Below, piece after piece: positions 52,574-61,474 of a stretch of DNA of 64,000 nt. This DNA is from Ameyamaea chiangmaiensis. Its GTDB lineage: Bacteria > Pseudomonadota > Alphaproteobacteria > Acetobacterales > Acetobacteraceae. Under the pieces are notes generated by a model. It did no database searches. It was not told the DNA's origin and worked only from the letters and a program-made list of their open reading frames with translations. How positions within the stretch are numbered: the first letter of the stretch is position 1; every line of letters starts with the position of its first letter. The stretch is taken from positions 258,370 through 322,369 of the forward strand of contig NZ_BAPT01000056.1 in the NCBI RefSeq assembly GCF_025995235.1. The letters are read 5' to 3'. The position numbers were made by a program, and so were the translations under genes.

Positions 52574-52972
52574 ATGGCGCGCGTTACAGTCGAGGATTGC
52601 ATCCAGAAGGTGCCCAACCGTTTCGAGCTGGTTTTGCTCGCAGCGCAGCGTGGGCGCAACCTGTCGCGGGGCGAGGAACTGACGGTTCCGCGCGACAATG
52701 ACAAGAACCCCGTCGTTGCCCTACGCGAGATCGCGGACGAGACCGTGGCGCTCGACGGCCTGCGCAGCGATCTGGTCCGCTCGCTGGCCCGCGCGCCGGA
52801 GCCGGAGCCGGTGGACGAGGAGGTTCTCGATCTGATTCCGACCGATCAGAACATCTTCGGTCTTCAGGACGTGTCCGCCGAGGAAGAACACGCGGCGATG
52901 GCGGCGGACATGTCGCCCGAGGAATTCGAGGCGGCGATCGAGGCCGAGCTTAGCGGGCGCGGGCGCCGCTGA
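52574..52972 (+). CDS. rpoZ: RNA polymerase omega subunit
   Basis: A 132-residue protein. The N-terminal ARVTVEDCIQKVPNRFELVLLAAQRGRNLSRGEEL is the omega core that stabilises beta-prime, and NPVVALREIADETV is the usual next helix. A long acidic C-terminal tail follows (many Glu, Ala), as is common in alphaproteobacteria. It is directly upstream of rsh, a widely conserved pair; in some bacteria omega takes part in ppGpp binding. Confidence 0.95.
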   Translation: MARVTVEDCIQKVPNRFELVLLAAQRGRNLSRGEELTVPRDNDKNPVVALREIADETVALDGLRSDLVRSLARAPEPEPVDEEVLDLIPTDQNIFGLQDVSAEEEHAAMAADMSPEEFEAAIEAELSGRGRR

Positions 52973-53023
52973 TCCATTGCATGGCGGGTGACGGCCCCGG
53001 CCCTCACCCCGACAGGAGGGGGA

Positions 53024-55276
53024 ATGGGATCGAGCGACGGTAGCGCGGAAGCAATCGTCCCGGCCCCAGCGAGCGACGTCACGCGGCCTGTCGGGTGCGC
53101 CGGTCTGATCCGGCGCATCGCTGCCTACAACCCCGATGTCGACCGCGCGCTTATTGAGCGCGCGTTTACCGTTGCGTCCGAGGCTCATGCCGAGCAGAAG
53201 CGCGACAACGGCGAGCCTTACATCACCCACCCCATCGCGGTTGCGAACATTCTGGCCAGCTTCCAGATGGATGCCGCCTCGATCGCAACCGGCCTGCTGC
53301 ACGACACGGTGGAGGACACCGGGGTCACGCAGGACAGGCTCGTCGCGGACTTCGGCAAGACGATCGCGGAGCTGGTCGACGGTGTCACCAAGCTGACGCG
53401 ACTGGAACTGCAGTCCGACCGGACCAAGCAGGCCGAGAATTTCCGCAAGCTCGTGCTGGCCATGTCGCGCGATATCCGCGTGCTCATCGTCAAGCTGGCC
53501 GATCGCCTGCACAACATGCGGACGCTGCATTATGTGCAGCGCACCGACCGCCGCCAGCGCATCGCGCGCGAAACCATGGACATCTATGCGCCGCTGGCCG
53601 AGCGCATCGGCATGGATCGGGTCAAGACCGAGCTTCAGAATCTGTCGTTCGCGCAGCTCGACCCGGAAGCGAACGCGACGATCCGGGCGCGTCTGAATTA
53701 TCTGCGGGGGCAGGGCGCGGACATCATTGAGGAGGTCCGCAAGGAACTGACGCGCCTGTGCCACGAGGCCGGCATCGCGGAGATCGAGGTTACCGGGCGC
53801 GAGAAGTCGCCCTTCTCGATCTGGGAGAAGATGCAGAGCCGCAACGTGGCGTTCGAGCAACTGTCCGACATCATGGCGTTTCGGCTGATCGTGCCCAGCC
53901 GCGAGGACTGTTACGTCGCGTTGGGGGCGGTGCATGCCGCCTATCCGGTGATCGCCGGGCGCTTCAAGGACTATATTTCCACGCCCAAATCCAACGGCTA
54001 CCAGAGCCTGCACACCGGCGTCACGCTGCGGCACCCGCGTAACCAGAAGATCGAGGTCCAGATCCGCACCGCGGAAATGCACGACGTGGCCGAGAATGGC
54101 GTGGCCTCCCACTGGGCCTACAAACAGGTTCCTGACGCGCGGCCGGATGGCCCCGCGCTGGGGCTGCGCAAGCCCCGCTGGGTGCAGGACCTGCTTGAGA
54201 TCCTTGAGGATTCCGCGGCGCCAGACGAGTTTCTGGAGAACACGAAGCTCGAACTCTATCAGGACCAGGTGTTCTGCTTCACCCCCAAGGGACAGCTGAT
54301 CTCGCTGCCCCGGGGCGCGACGCCGATCGACTTCGCCTATGCCGTGCACAGCCAGGTCGGCGATGCCTGCGTGGGCGCGAAGATCAACGGGCGGCTGATG
54401 CCGCTGCGGCATGAACTGCAGAATGGCGATCAGGTCGAGATCATGACCGCGCGCGGCGGCACGCCGTCGCCGTCGTGGGAGCGGTTTGCCGTTACCGGCA
54501 AGGCCCGGGCGCGTATTCGTCGTTATGTCGCGGCACAGCAGCGCCAGACCTATGTGGACAATGGGCGCGCCAGCCTGACCAAGGCCTTTCGTCAGGAGGG
54601 CGTGGACGGCTCGGAACGTGTGCTGGAAGGGATCCTGAAGGATCTCAAGATGGCAAGCGTCGAAGACCTGTATGTCGCTGTCGGCAACGGCAATGTCGGC
54701 CCGAAGGACGTCGTGCACGCGGCCTATGCCGAATTGCGGCAGACGCCTCGGGCGCCGCGCATGGTGCCCGGCCTTACCCCGCGCGCGCCGTCGCCGGCGA
54801 AGACGACGGGGTCGTCGCTGCCTCTGGTGGGCATCGGTTCGGGTATTGCGGTGCATTTCGCCGGATGCTGCCACCCGCTGCCGGGCGACCGCATCGTGGG
54901 CATCGTCTCGACGGGCAAGGGCATCACGATCCACACCGCGACCTGCCAGACGCTGGGCAGTTTCGCGGCGACACCCGAGCGGTTCATGGATGTCGACTGG
55001 GATTATGAGGTGATCGAGCGCGGAGCGCGGGGCGAACCGCTGATCGGTCGCGTCAGCGTCGTGGCGGCGAATGAACCCTCGGTGCTGGCGACGTTGACGA
55101 ACGCGGCGGCCAAGTATGACGGCTCGGTGGTCAACCTGAAGATCATTAACCGGCAGCTCGACTTCATGGAGGTGCTGGTTGATCTTGAGGTGCGGGATCT
55201 GCGCCACTTGTCGTCGGTCATCGCTGGCTTGCGCGGCGCGAGTGGCGTGTCGCAGGTTGAGCGGGCGAAAGGCTGA
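53024..55276 (+). CDS. rsh: bifunctional (p)ppGpp synthetase/hydrolase (RelA/SpoT homolog)
   Basis: A 750-residue protein controlling the stringent response. Domains are: HD hydrolase (ITHPIAVAN, LLHDTVEDT with His93-Asp94), synthetase (FKDYISTPKSNGYQSLHTGV), TGS (FCFTPKGQLISLPRGATPIDFAYAVHS), helical linker with the Cys-containing FAGCCHPLPGD, and a C-terminal ACT. Both catalytic domains look intact and it is the only such gene in the window. ATG 53024 was chosen because AGGAGG lies 4 bases upstream. An in-frame GTG at 52988 would add 12 residues but lacks a site. Confidence 0.94.
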   Translation: MGSSDGSAEAIVPAPASDVTRPVGCAGLIRRIAAYNPDVDRALIERAFTVASEAHAEQKRDNGEPYITHPIAVANILASFQMDAASIATGLLHDTVEDTGVTQDRLVADFGKTIAELVDGVTKLTRLELQSDRTKQAENFRKLVLAMSRDIRVLIVKLADRLHNMRTLHYVQRTDRRQRIARETMDIYAPLAERIGMDRVKTELQNLSFAQLDPEANATIRARLNYLRGQGADIIEEVRKELTRLCHEAGIAEIEVTGREKSPFSIWEKMQSRNVAFEQLSDIMAFRLIVPSREDCYVALGAVHAAYPVIAGRFKDYISTPKSNGYQSLHTGVTLRHPRNQKIEVQIRTAEMHDVAENGVASHWAYKQVPDARPDGPALGLRKPRWVQDLLEILEDSAAPDEFLENTKLELYQDQVFCFTPKGQLISLPRGATPIDFAYAVHSQVGDACVGAKINGRLMPLRHELQNGDQVEIMTARGGTPSPSWERFAVTGKARARIRRYVAAQQRQTYVDNGRASLTKAFRQEGVDGSERVLEGILKDLKMASVEDLYVAVGNGNVGPKDVVHAAYAELRQTPRAPRMVPGLTPRAPSPAKTTGSSLPLVGIGSGIAVHFAGCCHPLPGDRIVGIVSTGKGITIHTATCQTLGSFAATPERFMDVDWDYEVIERGARGEPLIGRVSVVAANEPSVLATLTNAAAKYDGSVVNLKIINRQLDFMEVLVDLEVRDLRHLSSVIAGLRGASGVSQVERAKG

Positions 55277-55279
55277 CGC

Positions 55280-55690
55280 ATGATTGTCGGGGCCGGCACG
55301 GATTTGTGCGATATCCGGCGCATCGCGCAGGTGCTGGAACGGCACGGCGATCGCTTTCTGCAACGCGTCTTTACCGAGGCCGAGCGCGCCCACGCCGAGC
55401 GCCGGAACGGCGAGGCACGCATCGCGACCTATGCCAAGCGCTGGGCGGCCAAGGAGGCCTGTGCAAAGGCGCTGGGCACCGGTTTCGCGCAAGGCGTCGC
55501 GCACAGCATGCTGGGCGTCGTCAACCGTCGTGGCGGCGCGCCGACCATGGTGCTGACCGGCGGTGCCGCGGCGCGGCTGGCGGCGCTGGTGCCGCAAGGG
55601 TGGGTGTCCGCCGTCCATGTCAGCCTGACGGATGAGCCGCCTTATGCGCTGGCGCACGTGATGATCGAGGCTTTGCCGCCGGTCGTCTGA
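55280..55690 (+). CDS. acpS: holo-[acyl-carrier-protein] synthase AcpS
   Basis: A 136-residue enzyme that transfers 4'-phosphopantetheine from CoA to acyl carrier protein. GAGTDLCDIRRI holds the metal Asp8, and KRWAAKEACAKALGTG holds Glu59 and the CoA lysine. It starts 3 bases after the rsh stop. The end has SLTDEPPYALAHV, typical of the family. Confidence 0.93.
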   Translation: MIVGAGTDLCDIRRIAQVLERHGDRFLQRVFTEAERAHAERRNGEARIATYAKRWAAKEACAKALGTGFAQGVAHSMLGVVNRRGGAPTMVLTGGAAARLAALVPQGWVSAVHVSLTDEPPYALAHVMIEALPPVV

Positions 55691-55723
55691 AGGTGGGCCG
55701 GCCGAGCCGATGCCATGCGGCGC

Positions 55724-55752
55724 TTGACAGGAACGGCCGCGAACGGCTTGAT
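55724..55752 (+). promoter_or_regulatory. proposed lepB promoter
   Basis: TTGACA (55724-55729), a 17-base spacer, CTTGAT (55747-55752) in the 147-base gap between acpS and lepB. The -35 is perfect and the -10 is weak. Confidence 0.42.
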
Positions 55753-55837
55753 CCGCCGGACTTCGCTCCGCCTGGCGAGAGTCTTTTCGCCCACGCCGCC
55801 CCACTGTCGGGCCGATCGTCCTCAGGAAATTTTCGTT

Positions 55838-56644
55838 ATGGCCAAGTCCGATCGTTCGCCCTCCGCCACCGCGCCGTCCGGTGGTCTGAGCCTGCATGCC
55901 GCGTGGGAGTGGCTGCGAACGGTTGGTGTGGCGCTGATTTTCGCTGTTGGCGTGCGTACGGTGTTGTTCGAGCCGTTTTCCATCCCTTCCGGATCGATGA
56001 TTCCGACGCTTCAGGTCGGAGACTACCTGTTCGTTGCCAAATACAGCTACGGCTACTCGCATTTCGCGCTGCCGTTCTCGCCCGACCTGTTCAGCGGGCG
56101 GGTGTTGGGGCGTGAGCCTCACCGTGGCGATGTCGCGGTGTTCCGGTTCACCAAGGACACGTCGATCGACTACATAAAGCGGATCGTCGGTCTGCCGGGC
56201 GACCACGTGCAGGTGCGGGCGGGGCAGCTCTATCTGAACGGGACGCTGGTGCCCCGTACGTCGCTTGGCGACTATGTCGCGGTGGACGAGCATCGCACCC
56301 AGATGGAGGGCGAGCGCTTCGCCGAGGATCTGCCGGGCAGTGGCGGCCGAGGCGTGGTCAAGCACGACATCCTCAAGCTGACCGACGAGGGGATGCAGAA
56401 CGACACGCCGGATTATGTGGTGCCGGCGGGGTATTTCTTTGCGATGGGTGATAACCGCGACGACAGCGCGGACAGTCGCTTCATGGGCAGCGATCCCGAG
56501 GATCTCGGGTTCGTGCCGATGGAAAATCTGGTCGGCCAGGCGAAGTGGATCTTCTTTTCCATCGATGCCGCGCACCCGTTCTGGCAGGTATGGGAGTGGC
56601 CGTTGGAAATCCGCTGGTCGCGCCTGTTCCATGGAATCCGATGA
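55838..56644 (+). CDS. lepB: signal peptidase I
   Basis: A 269-residue inner-membrane protease removing signal peptides of secreted proteins. One membrane helix (about 27-43) leads to the catalytic Ser53 in SIPSGSM, then Lys114 in YIKRIVGLPGD, and the box E motif GDNRDDSADSR. AGGA lies about 10 bases before ATG 55838; the longer open frame starts inside the promoter region. Its stop overlaps the rnc start by 4 nt (ATGA), a conserved lepB-rnc-era order. Confidence 0.95.
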   Translation: MAKSDRSPSATAPSGGLSLHAAWEWLRTVGVALIFAVGVRTVLFEPFSIPSGSMIPTLQVGDYLFVAKYSYGYSHFALPFSPDLFSGRVLGREPHRGDVAVFRFTKDTSIDYIKRIVGLPGDHVQVRAGQLYLNGTLVPRTSLGDYVAVDEHRTQMEGERFAEDLPGSGGRGVVKHDILKLTDEGMQNDTPDYVVPAGYFFAMGDNRDDSADSRFMGSDPEDLGFVPMENLVGQAKWIFFSIDAAHPFWQVWEWPLEIRWSRLFHGIR

Positions 56645-57408
56645 GCGGCGACGTCGTCCCGTCTGACGATCGGTCACCGGTTGCGGTGCTGGAGGCCGCG
56701 ATCGGGCATCGGTTCGCAAAGCCTGCCCTGCTTCGCGAGGCCCTGACCCATCGTTCCGCGCTGCACGATCGTGTCGCCGGGCGAACGGGCCATGGTCGGC
56801 GCGGCCGGCTGCCGGTGCAGTCGCGTGGCGCCGGTTCCAACGAGAGGCTCGAATTCATCGGGGATCGCGTTCTGGGCCTTCTGATGGCGGAATGGTTGCT
56901 GGAGCGGTTCCCCGCCGAGCAGGAGGGCGCCCTTGGCCCGCGGCATGCCAATCTGGTGTCGCGACCGGTGCTGGCCGACATCGCCGCCAAGATCGGTCTG
57001 CCCGACGTCATTGCCGTGGCGCCGCACGAAGAACGGGCGGGCATACGGCAGGTCGCCAATGTTCTGGCTGACGCGCTGGAGGCGGTGTTGGGCGCGCTTT
57101 ATCTCGACGCAGGTCTGGAGCCGGCGCGACAGTTCGTGCGGCGCGCCTGGACGCCGGTCATGACAGGGCAGGCGCGGCCGCCCAAGGATCCGAAGACGGC
57201 CCTGCAGGAGTGGCTTCTGGGGCGGGGACTACCGTTGCCGAGTTATGAGACGGTCTCGATGGAAGGCCCCTCGCACGCGCCGCTGTTTGTTATTCGCGTC
57301 TCGTCCGCCGGACGGACCGGCGAGGGGCAGGCCGGCAGCAAGCGCGCGGCGGAAAGCGGAGCGGCGGCAAACCTGCTGTCGCAATTAGATGAAGGAGAGG
57401 GTGCATGA
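56641..57408 (+). CDS. rnc: ribonuclease III
   Basis: A 255-residue enzyme that cleaves double-stranded RNA. The signature NERLEFIGDRVLGL (about 67-80, Glu71 and Asp75) and the second acidic pair in VLADALEAVLGALYLD are intact, and a C-terminal dsRNA-binding domain starts near PKTALQEWLLGRG. A ~20-residue Gly/Arg-rich insertion (RVAGRTGHGRRGRLPVQ) precedes the signature. ATG 56641 overlaps the lepB stop and the rnc stop overlaps era. Confidence 0.94.
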   Translation: MSGDVVPSDDRSPVAVLEAAIGHRFAKPALLREALTHRSALHDRVAGRTGHGRRGRLPVQSRGAGSNERLEFIGDRVLGLLMAEWLLERFPAEQEGALGPRHANLVSRPVLADIAAKIGLPDVIAVAPHEERAGIRQVANVLADALEAVLGALYLDAGLEPARQFVRRAWTPVMTGQARPPKDPKTALQEWLLGRGLPLPSYETVSMEGPSHAPLFVIRVSSAGRTGEGQAGSKRAAESGAAANLLSQLDEGEGA

Positions 57409-58295
57409 CGACACGTTGTGGATTCGTGGCGATCGTCGGTGCGCCCAACGCGGGTAAGTCGACGCTGCTGAACAAGATGACCGGCGCCAAGCTGTCGATC
57501 GTCAGTCCCAAGGCGCAGACCACCCGGTTTCGCGTTCTGGGCATTCTGATGCGCGGGGCGTCCCAGATTCTCCTGGTCGACACGCCGGGTATCTTCCGAC
57601 CGCGCCGCAAGCTGGACCGGGCCATGGTCGCGGCGGCGTGGACCGGCGCGCAGGACGCGGACCTCGCCGTTCTCGTGGTGGACGCGCGCGCAGGGCTGAC
57701 CGACGAGGTCCGGGCCATCGCCGAGACGCTGGCGCAGGGCAAGCGCCGGATCTGGCTGGCGCTGAACAAGACCGACCTGATCGCCGGGCCGGCCTTGTTG
57801 CCATTGATCGACGAGGTGTCGAAGCTGCTGACGCTCGAGCACGTGTTCATGGTGTCGGCCCGCAAGGGAGACGGCGTCGAAGACCTGCTGGACCATCTCG
57901 CTGCGGCCATTCCGGAGGGGCCGTACCTCTACCCCGAAGACGATCTGACCGATTTGCCCGACCGGCTTCTGGCGGCCGAACTGGTGCGCGAGCAGATCTT
58001 CATGCAGACGCATGAGGAGGTGCCCTATGCCGCCACCGCCGAGACGGAAAGTTTTGTCGAGCGCCCGGACGGCTCCGTAAGGATCGAGGTCACGATCTAC
58101 GTGTCCCGTCCCGGCCACAAGGCGATTTTGATCGGTGAAAAAGGCAGTCGGGTACGCTCGATCGGCGAGCGCGCCCGTACGGAACTGACGCGGCTTCTCG
58201 AGCGTCCCTGCCATCTGTTTCTCAATGTGAAGGAACGTGCCGGCTGGGATGAGGAGCGCGCGCGCCTGCGCGCGATCGGTCTGGACGAGGGCTGA
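57405..58295 (+). CDS. era: GTPase Era
   Basis: A 296-residue GTPase helping 16S rRNA maturation and 30S assembly. G1 is GAPNAGKST (12-20), switch region KAQTTRFRVLG, G3 DTPG, G4 NKTD and G5-like VSARKGDGV. The C-terminal KH domain has ILIGEKGSRVRSIGE. Start overlaps the rnc stop. After its stop there is a 165-base gap with a large inverted repeat. Confidence 0.96.
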   Translation: MTTRCGFVAIVGAPNAGKSTLLNKMTGAKLSIVSPKAQTTRFRVLGILMRGASQILLVDTPGIFRPRRKLDRAMVAAAWTGAQDADLAVLVVDARAGLTDEVRAIAETLAQGKRRIWLALNKTDLIAGPALLPLIDEVSKLLTLEHVFMVSARKGDGVEDLLDHLAAAIPEGPYLYPEDDLTDLPDRLLAAELVREQIFMQTHEEVPYAATAETESFVERPDGSVRIEVTIYVSRPGHKAILIGEKGSRVRSIGERARTELTRLLERPCHLFLNVKERAGWDEERARLRAIGLDEG

Positions 58296-58302
58296 CGTAA
58301 GG

Positions 58303-58353
58303 CGCCCCGTCCGGCCATGCGACGAGACTGCTTGTGACGAAGCGGACGGGGCG
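58303..58353. repeat. long-arm inverted repeat between era and pyrH
   Basis: Perfect 11-bp arms CGCCCCGTCCG (58303-58313) and CGGACGGGGCG (58343-58353) with a 29-base loop, in the 165 bases between era and pyrH. It has no T-run, so it may be an RNA stem protecting or controlling the transcript, or an attenuator. Confidence 0.5.
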
Positions 58354-58460
58354 ATATGACAGGCGCGCATGATACGGTGCGCTCGTCCGAACCAGCCGAT
58401 GCCGGTCGTCTGTGTGCCGGGCCGCCGACCCATCCTGACCCTTTCACCGTCCGAGGACCC

Positions 58461-59198
58461 ATGACATCTGCACCCGGAACCACGCTCGGTTATCGTCGCG
58501 TCCTGCTGAAAGTCTCGGGCGAGGCCTTGATGGGGCAGGGGGCGTACGGCGTCGATCCCCAGACCGTTGAGATGATCGCCCGCGACATCGCCGCGGTTGC
58601 CGGGACGGGTGTCGAGGTGTGTGTCGTGATCGGCGGCGGCAATATTTTCCGTGGCCTGGCGGCGGCGGCCAAGGGCATGGATCGCGCCCAGGGCGACTAT
58701 GCCGGCATGCTGGCGACCGTCATCAACGCGTTGATGGTGCAGAACGCTCTGGAGCGCGAGGGGATCGTGACCCGCGTGATGTCGGCGATCGCGATGTCCT
58801 CGATCGCCGAGCCGTACATTCGTCGCCGCGCGGTGCGTCACATGGAGAAGGGTCGTGTGGTGATATTCGCCGCCGGCACGGGCAACCCCTTCTTCACGAC
58901 CGACACGGCCGCGGCCCTGCGTGCGGCCGAGATGGAATGCGACGCCCTGTTCAAGGGAACGCAGGTGGACGGCGTCTATGACGCGGACCCCCGCAAGGTG
59001 GCGGATGCGAAACGGTATGATTCCCTGTCCTATATGGAGGTCCTGTCGCGGGACCTGAGCGTGATGGACGCCGCGGCGATCAGTCTGGCGCGCGAAAATC
59101 GCCTGCCGATCATCGTGTTCAATATTCACGGCGATGGTGCGTTCGCCCGCGCGTTGCGTGGCGAGGGGCCATTTACGCGTATCGTCGAGAGCGACTGA
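58461..59198 (+). CDS. pyrH: uridylate (UMP) kinase PyrH
   Basis: A 245-residue amino-acid-kinase-fold enzyme making UDP from UMP. RVLLKVSGEALMG at the start, VVIGGGNIFRG, DYAGMLATVINALMVQNAL, FAAGTGNPFFTTDTAAALRA and LFKGTQVDGVYDADP are all family blocks. ATG 58461 has GAGG six bases upstream. Upstream in-frame codons lack similarity. It leads the pyrH-frr-uppS-cdsA-dxr-rseP run. Confidence 0.95.
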   Translation: MTSAPGTTLGYRRVLLKVSGEALMGQGAYGVDPQTVEMIARDIAAVAGTGVEVCVVIGGGNIFRGLAAAAKGMDRAQGDYAGMLATVINALMVQNALEREGIVTRVMSAIAMSSIAEPYIRRRAVRHMEKGRVVIFAAGTGNPFFTTDTAAALRAAEMECDALFKGTQVDGVYDADPRKVADAKRYDSLSYMEVLSRDLSVMDAAAISLARENRLPIIVFNIHGDGAFARALRGEGPFTRIVESD

Positions 59199-59200
59199 GC

Positions 59201-59218
59201 GCTGCCCGCGCGGGCAGC
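59201..59218. repeat. 18-bp perfect palindrome between pyrH and frr
   Basis: GCTGCCCGCGCGGGCAGC at 59201-59218, 2 bases after the pyrH stop, followed by ACGTTTT and then the frr ribosome site. As RNA it is a short, very stable hairpin (7-bp stem with a CGCG loop). The few T suggest a weak terminator or attenuator that could lower frr relative to pyrH. Confidence 0.6.
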
Positions 59219-59238
59219 ACGTTTTACGGAGGGCCAAG

Positions 59239-59805
59239 GTGGCTGCAGAACTGAATACCCTCATGGAGGATCTGACCCGTCGCATGGACGGGGCCCTCGA
59301 GAGCCTGCGTCGTGATTTTGCGGGCCTGCGGTCGGGGCGCGCCAACCCCGCGCTGCTCGAGCCCGTGCGCGTCGAAGCCTACGGCGGCGAAGTTCCGCTG
59401 AGCCAGTGCGGTTCGGTCGCGGTTCCCGAGGCGCGCATGCTTACGGTGCAGGTCTGGGACCGCTCGCTGGTCGGCGCGGTGGAGCGGGCGATCCGTGACG
59501 CCGGCCTGGGGCTGAATCCGGCGGCGGACGGCCAGACGGTGCGCGTGCCCATTCCGCAGCTGACCGAAGAGCGCCGCAACGAGCTGGCCCGTGCCGCCGC
59601 CCGGTATGCCGAGGGGGCGAAAATCGCGGTGCGCGGCGTGCGGCGTGACGGCAACGACAAAGCCAAGGCGATGGAGAAAAAGAGCGAGATCAGCCAGGAC
59701 GATGTCAAGGCGTGGTCGGACTCGATCCAGAAGCTGACCGACCAGTACGTCAAGCGCATCGACGAGCAACTGGCCGACAAGGAACGCGAGATCAAACAGG
59801 TCTGA
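59239..59805 (+). CDS. frr: ribosome recycling factor
   Basis: A 188-residue protein that splits post-termination ribosomes with EF-G. Its helical hairpin domains show LRSGRANPALLEPVRVEAYG and ERRNELARAAARYAEGAKIAVRGVRRDGND. GTG 59239 is chosen because GGAGG stands 6 bases upstream, and the family begins right there; the longer frame reads back into pyrH. The C-terminus is charged. Confidence 0.95.
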   Translation: MAAELNTLMEDLTRRMDGALESLRRDFAGLRSGRANPALLEPVRVEAYGGEVPLSQCGSVAVPEARMLTVQVWDRSLVGAVERAIRDAGLGLNPAADGQTVRVPIPQLTEERRNELARAAARYAEGAKIAVRGVRRDGNDKAKAMEKKSEISQDDVKAWSDSIQKLTDQYVKRIDEQLADKEREIKQV

Positions 59806-59813
59806 TCAACGCC

Positions 59814-60578
59814 GTGGTCGCCACCCCTCTTACCCGTCCGGCCGATGTGCCTGAAGCGGTGCTGCCGTCCGGGCGCACCGCTCCGGCGCATGTCGCCGTC
59901 ATCATGGACGGAAACGGGCGCTGGGCCCAGGCGCGCGGCCTGCCCAGACTTGCCGGGCATCGCGCGGGGATCGAGGCGGTGCGTCGTACGGTGCGGGCGG
60001 CGATCAGCCATGGGGTGCCGTATCTGACGCTATTCGCGTTTTCATCGGAGAACTGGCACCGCGCGCCCCAGGAGGTCTCGGACCTGACCGGGCTGCTGCG
60101 CTATTACCTGCGCCACAAGGTTGCGGAATTGCACGACGAGGGCGTGCGCATCCGGTTCATCGGCGACTTTTCCCGTTTTGACGAGGAACTGCGCGGGGAT
60201 CTTGTTGGGGCCGAAATCCTGACCCGGGGGAATAGCCGCCTGACCCTCACGCTCGCCCTGTCGTATGGTGGCCGGTCCGACATCATGCAGGCCGCGTCGC
60301 GTCTGGCGCAGGCCATAGCGGACCGGGACGTCGATCCCGCGCGTCTGACCGAGCGTGACTTCTCGCGTTTTCTGCTGACGGCCGATACGCCCGATCCCGA
60401 CCTGATCGTGCGGACCAGTGGCGAATACCGGCTGTCCAACTTCCTGTTGTGGCAGTCCGCGTACGCTGAGCTCGTCTTTCGCGACGTCCTGTGGCCCGAT
60501 TTCGACGAAGCCGAATTCGCGGCCGTGATGGCGCTGTTCGCGCGCCGTGAAAGGCGCTTTGGTGTCCGACCTGCCTGA
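59814..60578 (+). CDS. uppS: undecaprenyl diphosphate synthase (isoprenyl transferase)
   Basis: A 254-residue cis-prenyltransferase producing the C55 lipid carrier used by MraY and MurG. The signature IMDGNGRWAQARGLPR (Asp32), FAFSSENWHR, YGGRSDI and DLIVRTSGEYRLSNFLLWQSAYAE is complete. The start is likely the GTG at 59814, but no good ribosome site precedes it, so it may depend on coupling to frr, 8 bases back. The end overlaps cdsA. Confidence 0.93.
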   Translation: MVATPLTRPADVPEAVLPSGRTAPAHVAVIMDGNGRWAQARGLPRLAGHRAGIEAVRRTVRAAISHGVPYLTLFAFSSENWHRAPQEVSDLTGLLRYYLRHKVAELHDEGVRIRFIGDFSRFDEELRGDLVGAEILTRGNSRLTLTLALSYGGRSDIMQAASRLAQAIADRDVDPARLTERDFSRFLLTADTPDPDLIVRTSGEYRLSNFLLWQSAYAELVFRDVLWPDFDEAEFAAVMALFARRERRFGVRPA

Positions 60579-61428
60579 ACCCCGCACTGCCGCGCAGTCT
60601 GGCCGCAACTGGCGCGATCTGCGCGCGCGTCTGCTGTCGGCGGCGGTGCTTGTCCCTCTTGCGGGGGTGTGCATCTGGCTCGGCGGTCCGGTCTATGGCG
60701 CTATGGTGACGCTCGCCGCCGTCGGCATGGCGTGGGAAGCCGGCCGTATGTTCGGGCTCGCACCGCGCAGCTGGCGTGGGTGGCTCTATCTCGCCTGGCC
60801 CGCCGTGGCCGTGCTGGCCGCCTGGCGTGGCGAATGGACGGCGGCACTTGGTCTTGCGTGCGCGGCGTTTATTTTCGGCCCGTGGCTGTGGATGGCGATG
60901 GTCTGGATCGTGTGGGCGAGCGTGGCGCTGCTGTGGTTGCGGCTTCAGACGCAGCCCGCGATCGCATCCGTCGTGTTCGTCATCGTGGCCGTGATTGCCA
61001 GCGACTCCGGGGCCTATCTGGCGGGACGCCTGTTTGGCGGCCCGAAACTTGCGCCGCGGATTTCACCGGCCAAGACGTGGTCGGGTTCGGCGGGGGGGCT
61101 GGTGTGTGCCGCCGTGGCCGGTGCGCTGGTGGCGTGGTCGACGCGTGGCGGGGGCGACGAGGTCGTGTCCGCCGTGTTGCACGGTGCGGGGGTGGGTGGG
61201 CTCCTGGGTATCGGCGCCCAGTCCGGCGACCTGGCGGAGAGCGCGATCAAGCGGCGTTGCGGCGTGAAGGACTCGAGCGCCCTGATCCCGGGGCATGGAG
61301 GGCTTCTGGACCGTTTTGACGGGCTGCTGGTGGCCGCGCCGCTGGCCGCAGCCCTGTCGCTTCTGGCCCCCGCTTCGGCCTTCTGGTATGCGGGGGCCGC
61401 GGGCGCGTGGTCGGCGCTGACCCGATAA
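60562..61428 (+). CDS. cdsA: phosphatidate cytidylyltransferase CdsA
   Basis: A 288-residue membrane enzyme making CDP-diacylglycerol for phospholipids. Several helices precede the C-terminal signature: ASDSGAYLAGRLFGG, KLAPRISPAKTWSGSAGG, GDLAESAIKRRCGVKDSSALIPGHGGLLDRFDG. GTG 60562 was chosen, with AAAGG 7 bases upstream; GTG 60547 would add five residues. It overlaps the last 17 bases of uppS. Confidence 0.93.
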   Translation: MSDLPEPRTAAQSGRNWRDLRARLLSAAVLVPLAGVCIWLGGPVYGAMVTLAAVGMAWEAGRMFGLAPRSWRGWLYLAWPAVAVLAAWRGEWTAALGLACAAFIFGPWLWMAMVWIVWASVALLWLRLQTQPAIASVVFVIVAVIASDSGAYLAGRLFGGPKLAPRISPAKTWSGSAGGLVCAAVAGALVAWSTRGGGDEVVSAVLHGAGVGGLLGIGAQSGDLAESAIKRRCGVKDSSALIPGHGGLLDRFDGLLVAAPLAAALSLLAPASAFWYAGAAGAWSALTR

Positions 61429-61474
61429 TGTGCCGAAAAACCAGGCGCGATCGAAGGGCGGAGTGGCAGGTCGA

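Noticed and set aside
52721..56719. A 1332-codon open frame on the minus strand across rpoZ, rsh, acpS and lepB
   Set aside because: It is antisense to four firmly identified genes and has an Arg/His/Gln-rich composition typical of shadow frames in GC-rich DNA; no motif seen.
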